Positions 19,370 to 30,701 of a DNA stretch of 64,000 nucleotides are shown piece after piece. The notes under the pieces were generated by a model. It was given only the letters and a program-made list of their open reading frames with translations, was not told the origin of the DNA and searched no databases. Position 1 is the stretch's first letter. Every line of letters begins with the position of its first letter. The stretch spans positions 62,001 through 126,000 of the forward strand of contig NZ_CP072377.1 in NCBI RefSeq assembly GCF_018128225.1. Reading direction: 5' to 3'. Source of the stretch: Leptotrichia sp. oral taxon 218 (GTDB lineage Bacteria; Fusobacteriota; Fusobacteriia; Fusobacteriales; Leptotrichiaceae). Made by a program: the position numbers and the translations under genes.

Positions 19370-20140
19370 TTGATTTTAGGATTTGACATTGGAAATACTC
19401 ATATTGTTCCAATTTTTTACAGCAATGAAGGGGAAATTTTGGCATCTTTTAGAATTCCTACAAATTTAACTTATACAGAAGACACTTTTTTTGCCGTATT
19501 AAAGACATTATCTGAAAATAGTAAAATAGATATTTACAAAACTCAAAGTATTATTGTTTCTTCAGTTGTGCCACATATAAATGAAATTTTTTATTATCTT
19601 GGAAAAAAATATTTTAAACTTACGCCAAAATTTATTTCGCTAAAAAATACAAAAAAAGAAATTATTTTTTCAGAAAATTTTGAGCGTGGATTGGGAGCTG
19701 ACAGGATTTGTGACATTTTAGCTCTTAAAAAAACTTATAAAAAAAATGAATTTGTTGTAATTGACTTTGGCACAGCAACTACTTTTGATGTGATAAAAGA
19801 CTCAGTTTACTGTGGTGGCTGTATTTTACCTGGCATCACGCTTTCAATAAATGCGTTATTCACAAATACGGCAAAATTGCCAAAAGTTTCATTTGAAAAC
19901 TCAAATTCAGCACTTGGTACAAATACAACAGAGCAAATTAATGCGGGAATATTTTTTGGAAATGTTGGAGCAATAAAAGAACTTATTTTTCAGTACAAAA
20001 AAGATTTTCCAAACGCTTGTGTAATAGCGACAGGTGGACAAGGTAAAAAAATTTCTGAATATGTTGAAACAATAGATGAATATATAGAAAATTTAGGTGC
20101 TAAAGGAATTTTTGAGTTTTATAGACTAAATAAAGATTAA
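19370..20140 (+). CDS. coaX: type III pantothenate kinase
   Basis: CoaX phosphorylates pantothenate, the first step of coenzyme A synthesis, and needs a monovalent cation. Motifs: the phosphate-binding FDIGNTH at the N-terminus, GLGADRICD near residue 107, and DFGTATTFDVI near 131. I favour TTG 19370, six bases after GAGAGGTG (19356-19363); the GTG at 19361 lies within that Shine-Dalgarno site. Length is then 256 residues, normal for the family. Confidence 0.92.
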   Translation: MILGFDIGNTHIVPIFYSNEGEILASFRIPTNLTYTEDTFFAVLKTLSENSKIDIYKTQSIIVSSVVPHINEIFYYLGKKYFKLTPKFISLKNTKKEIIFSENFERGLGADRICDILALKKTYKKNEFVVIDFGTATTFDVIKDSVYCGGCILPGITLSINALFTNTAKLPKVSFENSNSALGTNTTEQINAGIFFGNVGAIKELIFQYKKDFPNACVIATGGQGKKISEYVETIDEYIENLGAKGIFEFYRLNKD

Positions 20141-20292
20141 TTTTTTTTATTTTTAAAAATTTTTTGAATTAAAATAAAATAATTAAAAGTTGAAAAGTTT
20201 TATTTTTTTGATTTGATAAATATCTTTTAATTCAATTAAACTTAAGAGTAAAAAAAAGATTTTGAATAAAAAATAGGGGGGATATAATCCCC

Positions 20293-21414
<1,122 letters not shown>

Positions 21415-21430
21415 CTATTTTTATATGCAA

Positions 21431-21459
21431 ATAATAACATTAAGTATTTTATTTGTCAA
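21431..21459 (-). promoter_or_regulatory. promoter of mnmA
   Basis: On the minus strand, -35 TTGACA (21459-21454), 17-base spacer, and -10 TATTAT (21436-21431) lie 38 bases upstream of the ATG. Confidence 0.65.
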
Positions 21460-21603
21460 TGAATTTAAAAGTTTTTGCTCTGTCTTGTTTATTTTAAAAT
21501 TACTTTTTTTAATAAAAAAATTTCAAGAATATACTTAAAAAATCTATTAGAAATGCAAGTTATTTAGCTAAAATAAGTGAAAAAAATAATTTAAATAATA
21601 TGT

Positions 21604-21632
21604 TTGCTTTTATGAAAAATATAGGGTATAAT
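21604..21632 (+). promoter_or_regulatory. promoter of pflB
   Basis: -35 TTGCTT (21604-21609), 17-base spacer and -10 TATAAT (21627-21632). The rest of the 326-base gap between mnmA and pflB is AT-rich and shows no other gene or riboswitch I can support. Confidence 0.6.
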
Positions 21633-21719
21633 ACTTATGAACTTAAGTAAAGTTACAATATTAAAATGATTACAAATATACGGATACAAAAAAATTTTTG
21701 AAAGGAAGTTTATAATATT

Positions 21720-23951
21720 ATGGACGCATGGAGAGGATTTAAAGAAGGAAATTGGAAAGACAACATTGATGTTACAGAATTTATCAGATTAAATTATACA
21801 GAATATTTAGGTGATGACAGCTTTTTGGAAGGACCGACTGAAGCAACTACTAAATTGTGGAAAGAGCTTTCTGAAAAATTTAAAGTAGAAAGAGAAAAAG
21901 GTATTTATGACGCTGAAACTAAAATACCTTCTCAAATAGATGCTTATGGAGCTGGATATATTGATAAAGATTTGGAAAAAATTGTAGGACTTCAAACTGA
22001 TGCTCCACTAAAAAGAGCAATCTTCCCAAATGGTGGATTAAGAATGGTAAAAAACAGCTTGGAAGCTTTTGGTTATAAATTAGATCCAGAAACTGAAGAA
22101 ATTTTTACTAAATACAGAAAAACTCACAATGATGGAGTTTTCTCAGCTTATACTGAACAAATAAGAAAAGCAAGACATACAGGAATTATTACAGGACTTC
22201 CAGATGCTTATGGTCGTGGAAGAATTATCGGAGATTACAGAAGAGTTGCTCTTTACGGAGTTGACAGATTGATAGCTGACAGAGAAGAACAATACAAAAA
22301 TTTAGATCCAGCTGAAATGACTGAAGATGTAATTAGACTTAGAGAAGAAGTTTTTGAACAAGTTAAAGCATTAAAAGCATTAAAGAGAATGGCAGCAGCT
22401 TACGGATTTGATATTTCAGGACCAGCTACTAATGGTAAAGAAGCAGTACAATGGCTATATTTTGCATACTTGGCAGCAACTAAAGATCAAAATGGAGCTG
22501 CGATGAGTATTGGTAGAACTTCTACATTCCTAGATATTTTCTTGGAAAGAGATTTGCAGGAAGGAACTTTGACTGAAAAAGAAGCTCAAGAAATAATGGA
22601 TCACTTCGTTATGAAATTAAGAATAATTAGATTCTTAAGAACACCTGAATATGATGCATTGTTCTCAGGAGATCCAGTTTGGGTAACTGAATCAATTGGA
22701 GGAATGGGAGCAGATGGAAGATCAATGGTTACAAAAAATTCATTTAGAATCTTGCACACATTGTACAACATGGGAACTTCACCTGAACCAAACTTAACAG
22801 TTTTATGGAGTGAAAAATTACCTGAAACTTGGAAAAAATTCTGTGCTAAAGTGTCAATTGATACTTCATCAGTACAATATGAAAATGACGACATTATGAG
22901 ACCACAATTCGGAAATGACTATGGAATCGCATGTTGCGTATCTCCAATGACAATTGGACACCAAATGCAATTCTTCGGAGCAAGAGTAAACTTGCCAAAA
23001 GCATTGTTATACGCAATTAACGGTGGTAAAGATGAAAAATCTAAGATTCAAGTTACACCAGTTGGACAATTTGAACCAATCAAAGGTGAATACTTGGAAT
23101 TTGACGAAGTATGGGAAAAATTAGATAAAGTGTTAGACTGGTTAGCTTCAACTTATGTTAAAGCATTGAATATTATTCACTATATGCATGACAAATATTC
23201 TTATGAAGCATTAGAAATGTCATTGCACGACATTAATATCAGAAGAACAGAAGCATTTGGAATTGCTGGACTTTCAATTATTGCAGATTCACTTGCGGCT
23301 ATTAAATATGGTAAAGTTAAAGTTGTAAGAGATGAAGAAGGAGATGCAGTTGACTACATCAATGAAAAAGATTATGTTCCATTCGGAAATAATGATGATG
23401 CAACTGACCAATTTGCAGTAGATATTACAAGAAGATTTATGAACAAATTGAGAACTCATAAAATGTATAGAGATGCAATCCCTACACAATCAGTATTAAC
23501 TATTACTTCAAACGTTGTATACGGTAAGAAAACAGGAAATACACCTGATGGAAGAAGAGCTGGAGCACCATTTGGTCCAGGAGCAAACCCTATGCATGGA
23601 AGAGATACAAGAGGAGCTGTTGCTTCACTTGCTTCAGTAGCAAAAATCCCATTTGAAGATGCAAACGATGGAATTTCTTATACATTCGCAATTACACCAG
23701 AAACATTAGGTAAAAATGCAAATGAAAAACAAACTAACCTAGTTGGATTAATGGACGGATACTTCAACCAAACAGGACACCACTTAAATGTAAATGTATT
23801 CGGAAGAGATTTATTAGAAGATGCAATGGAACATCCTGAAAATTATCCACAATTAACAATCAGAGTTTCTGGATATGCAGTAAATTTCGTTAAATTGACT
23901 AGAGAACAACAATTAGATGTAATTAACAGAACAATTTCAAACAAAATGTAA
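21720..23951 (+). CDS. pflB: formate C-acetyltransferase (pyruvate formate-lyase)
   Basis: PflB is a glycyl-radical enzyme converting pyruvate and CoA to acetyl-CoA and formate in anaerobic metabolism. The 743-residue length is typical. The adjacent catalytic cysteines are in IACCVSPM near residue 402, and the radical glycine is in RVSGYAV near the C-terminus. GAAAGGAAG precedes ATG 21720. The frame uses more C-ending codons (ATC, TTC, AAC) than its neighbours, consistent with high expression. The activase gene lies 224 bases downstream after a terminator. Confidence 0.97.
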   Translation: MDAWRGFKEGNWKDNIDVTEFIRLNYTEYLGDDSFLEGPTEATTKLWKELSEKFKVEREKGIYDAETKIPSQIDAYGAGYIDKDLEKIVGLQTDAPLKRAIFPNGGLRMVKNSLEAFGYKLDPETEEIFTKYRKTHNDGVFSAYTEQIRKARHTGIITGLPDAYGRGRIIGDYRRVALYGVDRLIADREEQYKNLDPAEMTEDVIRLREEVFEQVKALKALKRMAAAYGFDISGPATNGKEAVQWLYFAYLAATKDQNGAAMSIGRTSTFLDIFLERDLQEGTLTEKEAQEIMDHFVMKLRIIRFLRTPEYDALFSGDPVWVTESIGGMGADGRSMVTKNSFRILHTLYNMGTSPEPNLTVLWSEKLPETWKKFCAKVSIDTSSVQYENDDIMRPQFGNDYGIACCVSPMTIGHQMQFFGARVNLPKALLYAINGGKDEKSKIQVTPVGQFEPIKGEYLEFDEVWEKLDKVLDWLASTYVKALNIIHYMHDKYSYEALEMSLHDINIRRTEAFGIAGLSIIADSLAAIKYGKVKVVRDEEGDAVDYINEKDYVPFGNNDDATDQFAVDITRRFMNKLRTHKMYRDAIPTQSVLTITSNVVYGKKTGNTPDGRRAGAPFGPGANPMHGRDTRGAVASLASVAKIPFEDANDGISYTFAITPETLGKNANEKQTNLVGLMDGYFNQTGHHLNVNVFGRDLLEDAMEHPENYPQLTIRVSGYAVNFVKLTREQQLDVINRTISNKM

Positions 23952-24040
23952 TTTTTGAAAGTTTAAAAATTTAAAATTTAAATTTAGCTGTTAAACAAAT
24001 TCAATTTAAGCAAATTCAATAAATTGTTAAAAATATGAAA

Positions 24041-24087
24041 AATGTCGCATAGTTTCATAAAAATATGAGTTATGCGGCATTATTTTC
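24041..24087 (+). terminator. terminator of pflB
   Basis: Hairpin AATGTCGCATA / TTATGCGGCATT is followed by TATTTTCT; it separates pflB from pflA. Confidence 0.75.
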
Positions 24088-24175
24088 TATTATTTAAATA
24101 TAAAATAAATATTTATATTAAATTTTATATTGAGTTTATATTAAAAAAAGTAAGAGAGAAAGAGAGAGAATTTAT

Positions 24176-24910
24176 ATGGAAGTAAAAGGATATATACATT
24201 CATTTGAGTCTTTTGGGACAAAAGATGGACCGGGAATTAGATTTGTGCTGTTTTTACAGGGATGTCCTTTGCGATGTTTATATTGCCATAATGTTGACAC
24301 CTGGAAAATTGAAGATAAAAAAATGGTGCTGACTGCACAGGAAGTTATGAAGGAAATTTTAAAAGTGAAAGGATTTATAAAAACTGGCGGTGTTACTGTG
24401 TCTGGTGGGGAACCTTTGATGCAGCCTGAATTTCTGATGGAATTATTTAAACTTTGCCGTGAAAATAAGATTCATACGGCACTTGATACATCTGGATATA
24501 TTTTTAATGAAAAGGCGAAAAAAGTGTTGGAGCTTGTGGATATGGTGCTTCTCGATATTAAGCACATAAATCCTGAAAAATATAAAATATTGACTTCTGT
24601 AGATTTGGAAAATACGCTAAAATTTGCAAAATATCTAAAGGAAATAAATAAACCGGTTTGGTTAAGATATGTATTAGTTCCAGGATATTCTGATGATGAA
24701 AAAGATTTGCACGACTGGGCAAAATTTGCGTCACAGCTTACAAATGTGGAAAGGGTGGATATATTGCCATTCCATCAAATGGGAAAATCAAAGTGGGAAA
24801 AAATGAAAAAAGTGTATAAATTACAAGATACACCGACTCCTACGAAAGAATTGATTGACAAGGCTGAAGATATTTTTAGATCTTATGGGTTAAAAATGCT
24901 GGAAAAATAA
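24176..24910 (+). CDS. pflA: pyruvate formate-lyase activating enzyme
   Basis: A radical SAM enzyme that generates the glycyl radical on PflB. The cluster motif CPLRCLYCHN lies near residue 30, with the GGVTVSGGEPLMQ SAM-binding segment near 74 and a C-terminal PFHQMGKSKW near 202. The 244-residue length is normal. The start is ATG 24176, but the preceding AGAGAGAAAGAGAGAG sequence is a poor ribosome binding site. Terminator follows. Confidence 0.96.
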   Translation: MEVKGYIHSFESFGTKDGPGIRFVLFLQGCPLRCLYCHNVDTWKIEDKKMVLTAQEVMKEILKVKGFIKTGGVTVSGGEPLMQPEFLMELFKLCRENKIHTALDTSGYIFNEKAKKVLELVDMVLLDIKHINPEKYKILTSVDLENTLKFAKYLKEINKPVWLRYVLVPGYSDDEKDLHDWAKFASQLTNVERVDILPFHQMGKSKWEKMKKVYKLQDTPTPTKELIDKAEDIFRSYGLKMLEK

Positions 24911-24914
24911 AATT

Positions 24915-24958
24915 AAGGGAATTATTTCTAGTTTTATTAGAAATTAGTTCCCTTTTAG
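24915..24958 (+). terminator. terminator of pflA
   Basis: Long hairpin AAGGGAATTATTTCTA / TAGAAATTAGTTCCCTT plus T-run, possibly used also by the convergent 2H-like gene. Confidence 0.82.
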
Positions 24959-24963
24959 ATTTT

Positions 24964-25809
24964 TTATTGTTTGAATTTTATCGAATAAATTATGTCTTTT
25001 GCTTGTCCCAAATTATCAACTTGTGCAATTCCTATACCAATAGCTTTGGATTTAAATGGATTAAAATTATATTTTGAAATAAACGATTGTATTTGAGATA
25101 AATTTACTTGAGAAAGTAAAGGTATATATGGTTCAAAATTTGTAAATACATCTGACGAACCGTATAACTTGAAAAGTTTTTCTCTTTCTGGAATATATTT
25201 TATCCAATTAGGAACATTTATATTTTTTGCATGATATTTAGTCAGATTGACTGTAATTTCATCTGCTAGTTGTTGTATATTTTCATTGTTTTTAGCATCT
25301 AGTACAAGCAATTTTCTATCTGTTTTTCTCAACCTGTAAAACTCTACATTGAAAGATTTTGTCTGATTTGCAATTTTTTCAATGATTTCCTTAATTTTAT
25401 GTAAATTATTCATATTATATTTTGTAAGATAAAGTGTTAATTGTATTATATATTTTTTTTCATAAAGGCTTTCAATTCCATTCTCTTTTAATTTTTTTGA
25501 AATATTTTCAACATTTGTAGTTGTGTTATTATCTAAAATTACAAAAACATTATAATCTACATTAGGCTTAACATTAGGCTTAGAATCAAATAGCGGTATA
25601 AGAAAAATCAGAATTAGAATTACAACACCAATACTATCACTAGAATTAGAAGTTTTGTAGTCTGAGCTAATATTAGTAGAATCATAATCAGAAGTATTTT
25701 GCTCTGAAACTGAAATGTCAGAATTAGAATCAGACATACTGTAATCTGTATTAGAAAAAATATTAAAACAAAATATTATAAAAATTAAAAAAAATATTTT
25801 TTTTATCAT
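24964..25809 (-). CDS. 2H-phosphoesterase-like exported protein with both catalytic motifs lost
   Basis: A diverged paralogue of the gene at 32554-33207. It has a signal peptide, then an inserted Ser/Asp/Asn-rich linker (about 22-60) and a second hydrophobic segment (about 61-75), followed by the 2H fold. The two HxT motifs that define this superfamily are gone: the first reads IQLTLYL instead of VHLTLYL, the second FEPYIPLL instead of FDPHITLL. It therefore probably lacks phosphodiesterase activity and may bind only, or be decaying. The frame is open over its full 281 residues, and its promoter resembles that of the paralogue. Confidence 0.7.
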   Translation of the reverse strand: MIKKIFFLIFIIFCFNIFSNTDYSMSDSNSDISVSEQNTSDYDSTNISSDYKTSNSSDSIGVVILILIFLIPLFDSKPNVKPNVDYNVFVILDNNTTTNVENISKKLKENGIESLYEKKYIIQLTLYLTKYNMNNLHKIKEIIEKIANQTKSFNVEFYRLRKTDRKLLVLDAKNNENIQQLADEITVNLTKYHAKNINVPNWIKYIPEREKLFKLYGSSDVFTNFEPYIPLLSQVNLSQIQSFISKYNFNPFKSKAIGIGIAQVDNLGQAKDIIYSIKFKQ

Positions 25810-25857
25810 AACAAAACCTCCTAAATTTCCTATTTTAGATTACTTTTATTTGTTATA

Positions 25858-25885
25858 ATTATACCCTAAAATAGTATAAAAACAA
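25858..25885 (-). promoter_or_regulatory. promoter of the degenerate 2H gene
   Basis: Minus strand: -35 TTGTTT (25885-25880), 16-base spacer, -10 TATAAT (25863-25858). The same arrangement and much flanking sequence recur before the paralogue at 33252-33279. Confidence 0.6.
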
Positions 25886-25900
25886 GGTTTAAAAAATATT

Positions 25901-26161
25901 TTAACAAATATCTCCTACATTTTTCCCAAAATTTAATGCCTGGCTCATCCCTCTCATATTCAAATTTTCAACAACCACAGCATTATATTCTTTAGACAAT
26001 TTTTTCGATAATTTATGTAAAAAATCTCTTCGACAATTTTTGATGTACTCATGTAATTTTGATATTTTCAATTTTTGCTTATACCAATTTTTAGAAAATT
26101 TTACTTTTCTTGATAACAATTTCTGTAATTTCTTCAATTTTTTTTCTTTACGGTAAAACAA
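25901..26161 (-). pseudogene. tnpB fragment of an IS605-type element
   Basis: The frame matches, almost residue for residue, the internal part of the TnpB at 31051-32148 (its residues about 205-287, from KKLQ through NFGKNVGD). It lacks the N-terminal half and the catalytic C-terminus, and no element ends are visible. It is a relic of the same family. Confidence 0.8.
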
Positions 26162-26167
26162 TACTCT

Positions 26168-26521
26168 TTATCTTACAAGATAAAAAGAAACGTCATTTCC
26201 ATCTTGATTAAGCACAGCTTCCCTACCTTTTATGTGAATTTCAATTTTTCCGTCGCTATATTTTGAACCGCTTGCGGATACAACGTGGTCTAATTGAAAT
26301 CTGGAATTTGATGACTCATCAATAAGTTGAATTTTGTCTGATGTAACATAAACTACAACAAATTTTTTTCCGTTACAATTAAATGTTTGGGAAGGAACTT
26401 TTTTGCGTGTATCATTTATTGGTGGATATTTTCTTACTTCATTGCTGTTATTAGATGAAGCGCAGCTCATTAATGATACACTTCCAAATATTACTAGTAA
26501 TTTCTTAGCTAATTTCATCAT
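26168..26521 (-). CDS. MliC-like lipoprotein (putative lysozyme inhibitor)
   Basis: A small lipoprotein: signal peptide with lipobox LMSC. The mature domain has the MliC pattern FNCNGKKFVVVY, then a VSASGSKYSDG loop and IHIKGREAVL. MliC-family proteins inhibit C-type lysozyme in the periplasm or at the outer membrane; that role here is inferred. The two Met codons at 26521 and 26518 are both possible starts after AAAGGTGG; the frame is open to 26533. Confidence 0.68.
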   Translation of the reverse strand: MMKLAKKLLVIFGSVSLMSCASSNNSNEVRKYPPINDTRKKVPSQTFNCNGKKFVVVYVTSDKIQLIDESSNSRFQLDHVVSASGSKYSDGKIEIHIKGREAVLNQDGNDVSFYLVR

Positions 26522-26567
26522 TAGTTGCACCACCTTTCTTTAATTTTTAAAATATTCGACTTTTAGT

Positions 26568-27205
26568 TTAAGCTTTACAGGCTCTTACTCCATATTTAAA
26601 ATATTTTCTCCAATAAGGCTTTTTAGAGACTCCTTTGGAAGATGAAGCATTAATAAATATCGAGTTTCCAACATAGACAGCTGTGTGGTCTATTCTGTTA
26701 TCAGGTCTAAAATACATAATATCTCCCGATTTTAGATCTTTTCCTACAACTCTTGGTCCTTTTTTTATTTGTTGAGTTGAAACTCTTGGTAATTCTTGAT
26801 TAAAAGTTTCACGATAAACTCTACGAGTTAATGCTGAACAATCAATTCCTTCTTTTGAATCTCCATCTAATTTATATTTAGTTCCTTTCCATTTACTATA
26901 TGAAGTTAAAAGTTTTTTTCTATGTTAACTTTACGTTTTTCCTGAGCTGAACCTGAAGCCATTACTTTAGCGTGTCTTTGTTTTAGTTCTGCCATTTTAG
27001 TTTCGAGAAGAGGGCTTGTGTTTTTTGATGAAATGCTGTAAATTCTTGTATTATGTGTTGTTATAGAGCTTTTTTTAGTAGCTGAATTTTTATTAGAACT
27101 ATTGGTATTACTAACTTTTTTAGTTTTTGTCTCCTTTGCCTATAAATTTGTTCCTACAAAAGTTGACAATACACAAATAGCTGTCATAAATTTATTTTTT
27201 TTCAT
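26568..27205 (-). pseudogene. broken NlpC/P60-type exported peptidase
   Basis: Reading from ATG 27205 gives a signal peptide, an in-frame TAG after GTNL (27142-27140), a Lys/Ser/Thr-rich linker, then a stop at GAAAAAAAC TTT TAA. A shift of -1 there reopens the frame into an NlpC/P60 domain with the catalytic Cys in GIDCSALTRRVYRE, then PRVSTQQ, GDIMYF and the His in DHTAVYVG, ending at 26568. Two lesions point to a pseudogene of a gamma-D-Glu-diamino acid endopeptidase. The shift site has the form A-AAA-AAC, a known slippery heptamer, so recoding cannot be wholly excluded. Confidence 0.75.
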
Positions 27206-27308
27206 ATATTTTTATTCCTTCCAAAATTAGTTTTTAGTGTAGTAATAATGCTGAATAAAACTCAGAACTAAAATTATTTTATTTCGAATATCATTTTTAT
27301 CAATTTTT

Positions 27309-27327
27309 TGATACGATAATTGTATCA
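27309..27327. repeat. inverted repeat upstream of the NlpC/P60 pseudogene
   Basis: TGATAC - 7 bases - GTATCA is a perfect 6-base inverted repeat in the otherwise featureless AT-rich gap 27206-27370. It could be an operator or a small hairpin. Confidence 0.3.
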
Positions 27328-27371
27328 TTTATTTGAAAAAAATTAAATTGGTTATTTTCTCAAAAAAATAA

Positions 27372-27412
27372 AAAGAGACTGTTTCACAAAATCACTTTAT
27401 GAGACAGCCCTC
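27372..27412 (-). terminator. terminator of the autotransporter gene
   Basis: Minus strand: GGCTGTCTCATAAA / TTTGTGAAACAGTC hairpin followed by a T-rich tract, 35 bases after the stop. Confidence 0.7.
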
Positions 27413-27446
27413 TGAAATACAAATTTATTTAAGGGAAAGAATATAT

Positions 27447-30400
27447 TTAGAATGATGTTCCGAATCCTACACCAATACGGGCATTCTTATCCTTAGTATC
27501 GTATCCACCATTTACTGAGAAATTAAAGTTTCCTATTTCCATTCCAACTTTCACTCCACTTCTAAAGTTTCCACGATTTTCATCTTTTGCAGATAATTTA
27601 TAAGTTCTGTTTGTATCTACATATTTAATTTCATTTTTCTTATGATCAATTTTTCCAAGTTCATGTTCATACGCTAAATCTAAAGACGCTTTTAGTTTAG
27701 TTTTATCTGTAATTTCTTTTGTATAAGCAACTTCTACACCAACAGATGGTTTAACTGAATAATAGCTATTTCCTTTAACATCCAATTTGAAAGTTCCATC
27801 TTTTTCTTTAATTCTTTCAAAATTTCCATATCCAAGCTTTAATGTTCCATAAGGTTTGATAGTACCATTTTCACCTAACTCATAAGTTTTACTAATTTCA
27901 TTCTTAATTGAGAATCCATAAGCGTTGTAATCAGCTTTATTTTCGTAAATATTTCCTGCCATAAATCTACGTTTCATAGAGTTTTGTGAAATAAATACGT
28001 CTCCACCAAAAGTCCAATCAAAGTTGTTTAACTCGTATTTCTTATAACCACCTAATTTAAACATTGTGATATTTTCTTTTGAATGTGCAATATCTTTGAA
28101 TTTATATCTATTTATTACAACACCACCGTAAAGTCCCCAATTATTATCAGTATTGTTAAATAAGTAAGAAACCCCGTAAGCTGTGTTTTTAGTGTCAGGC
28201 ACTTCATTAGTTTCAAAATCGTGTTTATTTCTGTCAAAGAATGTTTCAACGTGATGTCCAGCTTTATCAGCATTGTCTTTTTGTAAAGATAAAATTTGTT
28301 TATCTAGAAGATTATCTGTTTGATTAATTCTTTGCTGAACATTTGTATATTGGTTTCCTCTTACTTCACGGTAGACTCTTCTTAGACTTTCAGCATCTCT
28401 TAATTTGTTCATATAGTTAAATATTTGTTTATCTTTTTCACTTGCCATAATGTATTTTTCATCAAGCGCTTTTGCAACACCTTCTGTATTTTCATCAGCA
28501 AATTTTGCATAAGATTGTTTTTTCAAAGTAACTTTTTCAATTCTACCGTCCTTAATTTCAGGATCAGCTTCCCAAATCAATGAATATGATTTTACTGTCC
28601 AGTTAGGAATATTACTCGTTTTGATCGAGTTATTAAATGGATCTAGTACATTACTTCCAACTGTAACTTCTGTATCATTAGTCTTTTCTGTAACTTCTGC
28701 TCCGATTAGCAAGTCAGCACTGTCTAATCCTAAGTTAGCTAATCCTTCTATCGGATTAGTTTTTCCAAGTGAATTTACATAAATTCCTAAACTTCTTCTA
28801 GCAGGAAGGTCTTTAGCAGCGATAGCTTTGGTTGAGCTTCTTAAACTTATTCCACTTGAACCGCTTCCACCAATTATAAAATTACCTCCAGAAATGCTAC
28901 CGTTACCTTTATTATAAATTGCTACTGAATTATTTCCAGTAATTGTAAAATTACCTCCAGAAACTTTAGCTTCATCATTGTTATAGATTCCTACTGAATT
29001 ATTTCCACTAATTATAAAAACATCTTCAGAACTTATAACATTATTACCTTTATTCAAGATTCCTATTGAATTATTTCCGTTAACTATAAAATCCCCTTTA
29101 GAAATTTCAACTTTACCACCATTGTTCACTATTCCCCTTGAATTTTTTGATTTAATTTCGAAATATCCTGTATTATTAACTATACCACCATTTGCCAATA
29201 TTCCAATTCCTCCATCAGAATCAATAATAATATTTCCATTATTTGTAAATTCTGAATTTGCATCAAGAACAACTCCAATAGCATTCTTTGCAGTTAGTTC
29301 TATTGTACCGTTGTTGACACCTTTAGATCCATTAGCTAAGTACATTCCAACACCGTTTTCACCTTTAATAATTATTTCTTGATTATTTGTTAATCTTCCA
29401 CCATTTGTTTCAGACATTCCTCTAGAATTTTTACCTACTTCTATAATTCCATCATTTATTGTTTCATTTTCTGGATTACTTGAATGCATTGCGATGCTTG
29501 GATCATTTTTGTCAGATGAATCTCCTATTATTATTTTATTTCTGTTACGCATTTTCATTTTACCTTTTCCTTCAGCATACATTCCTTTAGATTTGTCTCC
29601 TGAAAGATTTATTTCTCCATCATTATCGATATAAGAAATTAGATTAGGATTATTTTTAGAATGTTTTACATCTTTTATATCCGCCATTATTCCAGTAACA
29701 TTTGCTGCATTACTTGTAATCGTACCGTAGTTGTTAGCAAATCCATTAATATTATTGTACTCTTTATCCATACGTATACCTGTAGAATTTTTTCCTAATT
29801 CAATTATACCTTCATTAATAATAAATCGTTCATAATTATCTTCTACATCCTTGTAAACAGCATGTTGCGCAATGGAATTTTCTCCTACTTTTATGAAACC
29901 TCTATTATAAACAATCTGTGAAGACATTCCCACAGTATTTTTTCCTGTAAGTTTAATTATTCCATGATTATCCGCAAATAAATCTGATTTTATAGCATTC
30001 TGATTATCCCCTGTTCCTGTAATCTCTTTATCCTTAAGTAAATGAATAATCGGGTGAGTTGTCATATCTGATAAATATGAGCTACTACTATTATCAAGAT
30101 TTATATCACTATTAACATGAAGTTCAGATACTGAGCCAAGATTTTGAAGTTTAGGTTTATCAGCAAGGGGTTGTTTTTTGGGTATTGGTCTAGGTGTAGG
30201 GGTTCGTTTAATGGGCTTAACAGGATCTTGTGGAGGATCTTGTGGTTTAATGGGGTTACCAGGATCTTGTGGTTTAATGGGGTTACCAGGATCTTGTGGT
30301 TTAATGGGGTTACCAGGATCTTGTGGTTTAATGGGGTTACCAGGATCTTGTGGTTTAGTGGGGTTACCAGGATCTTGTGGTTTAGTGGGGTTACCAGGAT

Positions 30401-30701
30401 CTTGTGGTTTAGTGGGGTTACCAGGATCTTGTGGTTTAGTGGGGTTACCAGGATCTTGTGGTTTAGTGGGCTTAACAGTCTCCGGATTAGAGTCTGGCTT
30501 AGGTGCAGGAGTTCCAGGATTTGGTTTGCTTGGAGCTGTATTTATGTTTGAAGGCTTATCTGGATTTGAAGGTGTATTGTTTGCGGTTCCACCACCGCCA
30601 CCGCCGCCGCCAGAAGCGCAACTTAAAATAGCACATAACGATGTTAAAAGTATTAAATTTCTTAACTTTTTAGATTTTTTCTTTAAATTTCGTGTTTTCA
30701 T
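27447..30701 (-). CDS. autotransporter lipoprotein with poly-Gly and Pro-rich repeat stalk
   Basis: A type V secreted surface protein. The signal peptide ends in a lipobox (AILSC) followed by ASGGGGGGGG, then a Pro/Lys-rich region with nine copies of the 9-residue unit GNPTKPQDP or GNPIKPQDP (about residues 85-170). A beta-helical passenger rich in short repeats such as NNSVGIYN and GNFTITGNN spans about 190-680. The C-terminal ~280 residues are an autotransporter beta-barrel ending in the terminal Phe of GTSF. The poly-Gly stretch after the lipid anchor recalls other fusobacterial lipidated autotransporters (from memory). AAAGGAGGAAG precedes ATG 30701, with a GTG at 30704. Likely roles are adhesion or immune interaction, inferred. 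Confidence 0.88.
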   Translation of the reverse strand: MKTRNLKKKSKKLRNLILLTSLCAILSCASGGGGGGGGTANNTPSNPDKPSNINTAPSKPNPGTPAPKPDSNPETVKPTKPQDPGNPTKPQDPGNPTKPQDPGNPTKPQDPGNPTKPQDPGNPIKPQDPGNPIKPQDPGNPIKPQDPGNPIKPQDPPQDPVKPIKRTPTPRPIPKKQPLADKPKLQNLGSVSELHVNSDINLDNSSSSYLSDMTTHPIIHLLKDKEITGTGDNQNAIKSDLFADNHGIIKLTGKNTVGMSSQIVYNRGFIKVGENSIAQHAVYKDVEDNYERFIINEGIIELGKNSTGIRMDKEYNNINGFANNYGTITSNAANVTGIMADIKDVKHSKNNPNLISYIDNDGEINLSGDKSKGMYAEGKGKMKMRNRNKIIIGDSSDKNDPSIAMHSSNPENETINDGIIEVGKNSRGMSETNGGRLTNNQEIIIKGENGVGMYLANGSKGVNNGTIELTAKNAIGVVLDANSEFTNNGNIIIDSDGGIGILANGGIVNNTGYFEIKSKNSRGIVNNGGKVEISKGDFIVNGNNSIGILNKGNNVISSEDVFIISGNNSVGIYNNDEAKVSGGNFTITGNNSVAIYNKGNGSISGGNFIIGGSGSSGISLRSSTKAIAAKDLPARRSLGIYVNSLGKTNPIEGLANLGLDSADLLIGAEVTEKTNDTEVTVGSNVLDPFNNSIKTSNIPNWTVKSYSLIWEADPEIKDGRIEKVTLKKQSYAKFADENTEGVAKALDEKYIMASEKDKQIFNYMNKLRDAESLRRVYREVRGNQYTNVQQRINQTDNLLDKQILSLQKDNADKAGHHVETFFDRNKHDFETNEVPDTKNTAYGVSYLFNNTDNNWGLYGGVVINRYKFKDIAHSKENITMFKLGGYKKYELNNFDWTFGGDVFISQNSMKRRFMAGNIYENKADYNAYGFSIKNEISKTYELGENGTIKPYGTLKLGYGNFERIKEKDGTFKLDVKGNSYYSVKPSVGVEVAYTKEITDKTKLKASLDLAYEHELGKIDHKKNEIKYVDTNRTYKLSAKDENRGNFRSGVKVGMEIGNFNFSVNGGYDTKDKNARIGVGFGTSF
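30232..30474 (-). repeat. nine tandem 27-bp repeats in the autotransporter stalk
   Basis: The unit, read on the plus strand, is ggatcttgtggttta(a/g)tgg plus a spacer that completes 27 bases. The four copies nearest the passenger carry ATT (Ile) and the five nearest the lipid anchor ACT (Thr). That split suggests block duplication, and the number is probably variable between strains. Confidence 0.9.

Noticed and set aside
30232-30474. Tandem repeats considered as a CRISPR array
   Set aside because: The 27-bp units are directly adjacent with no unique spacers and are in frame in a protein.
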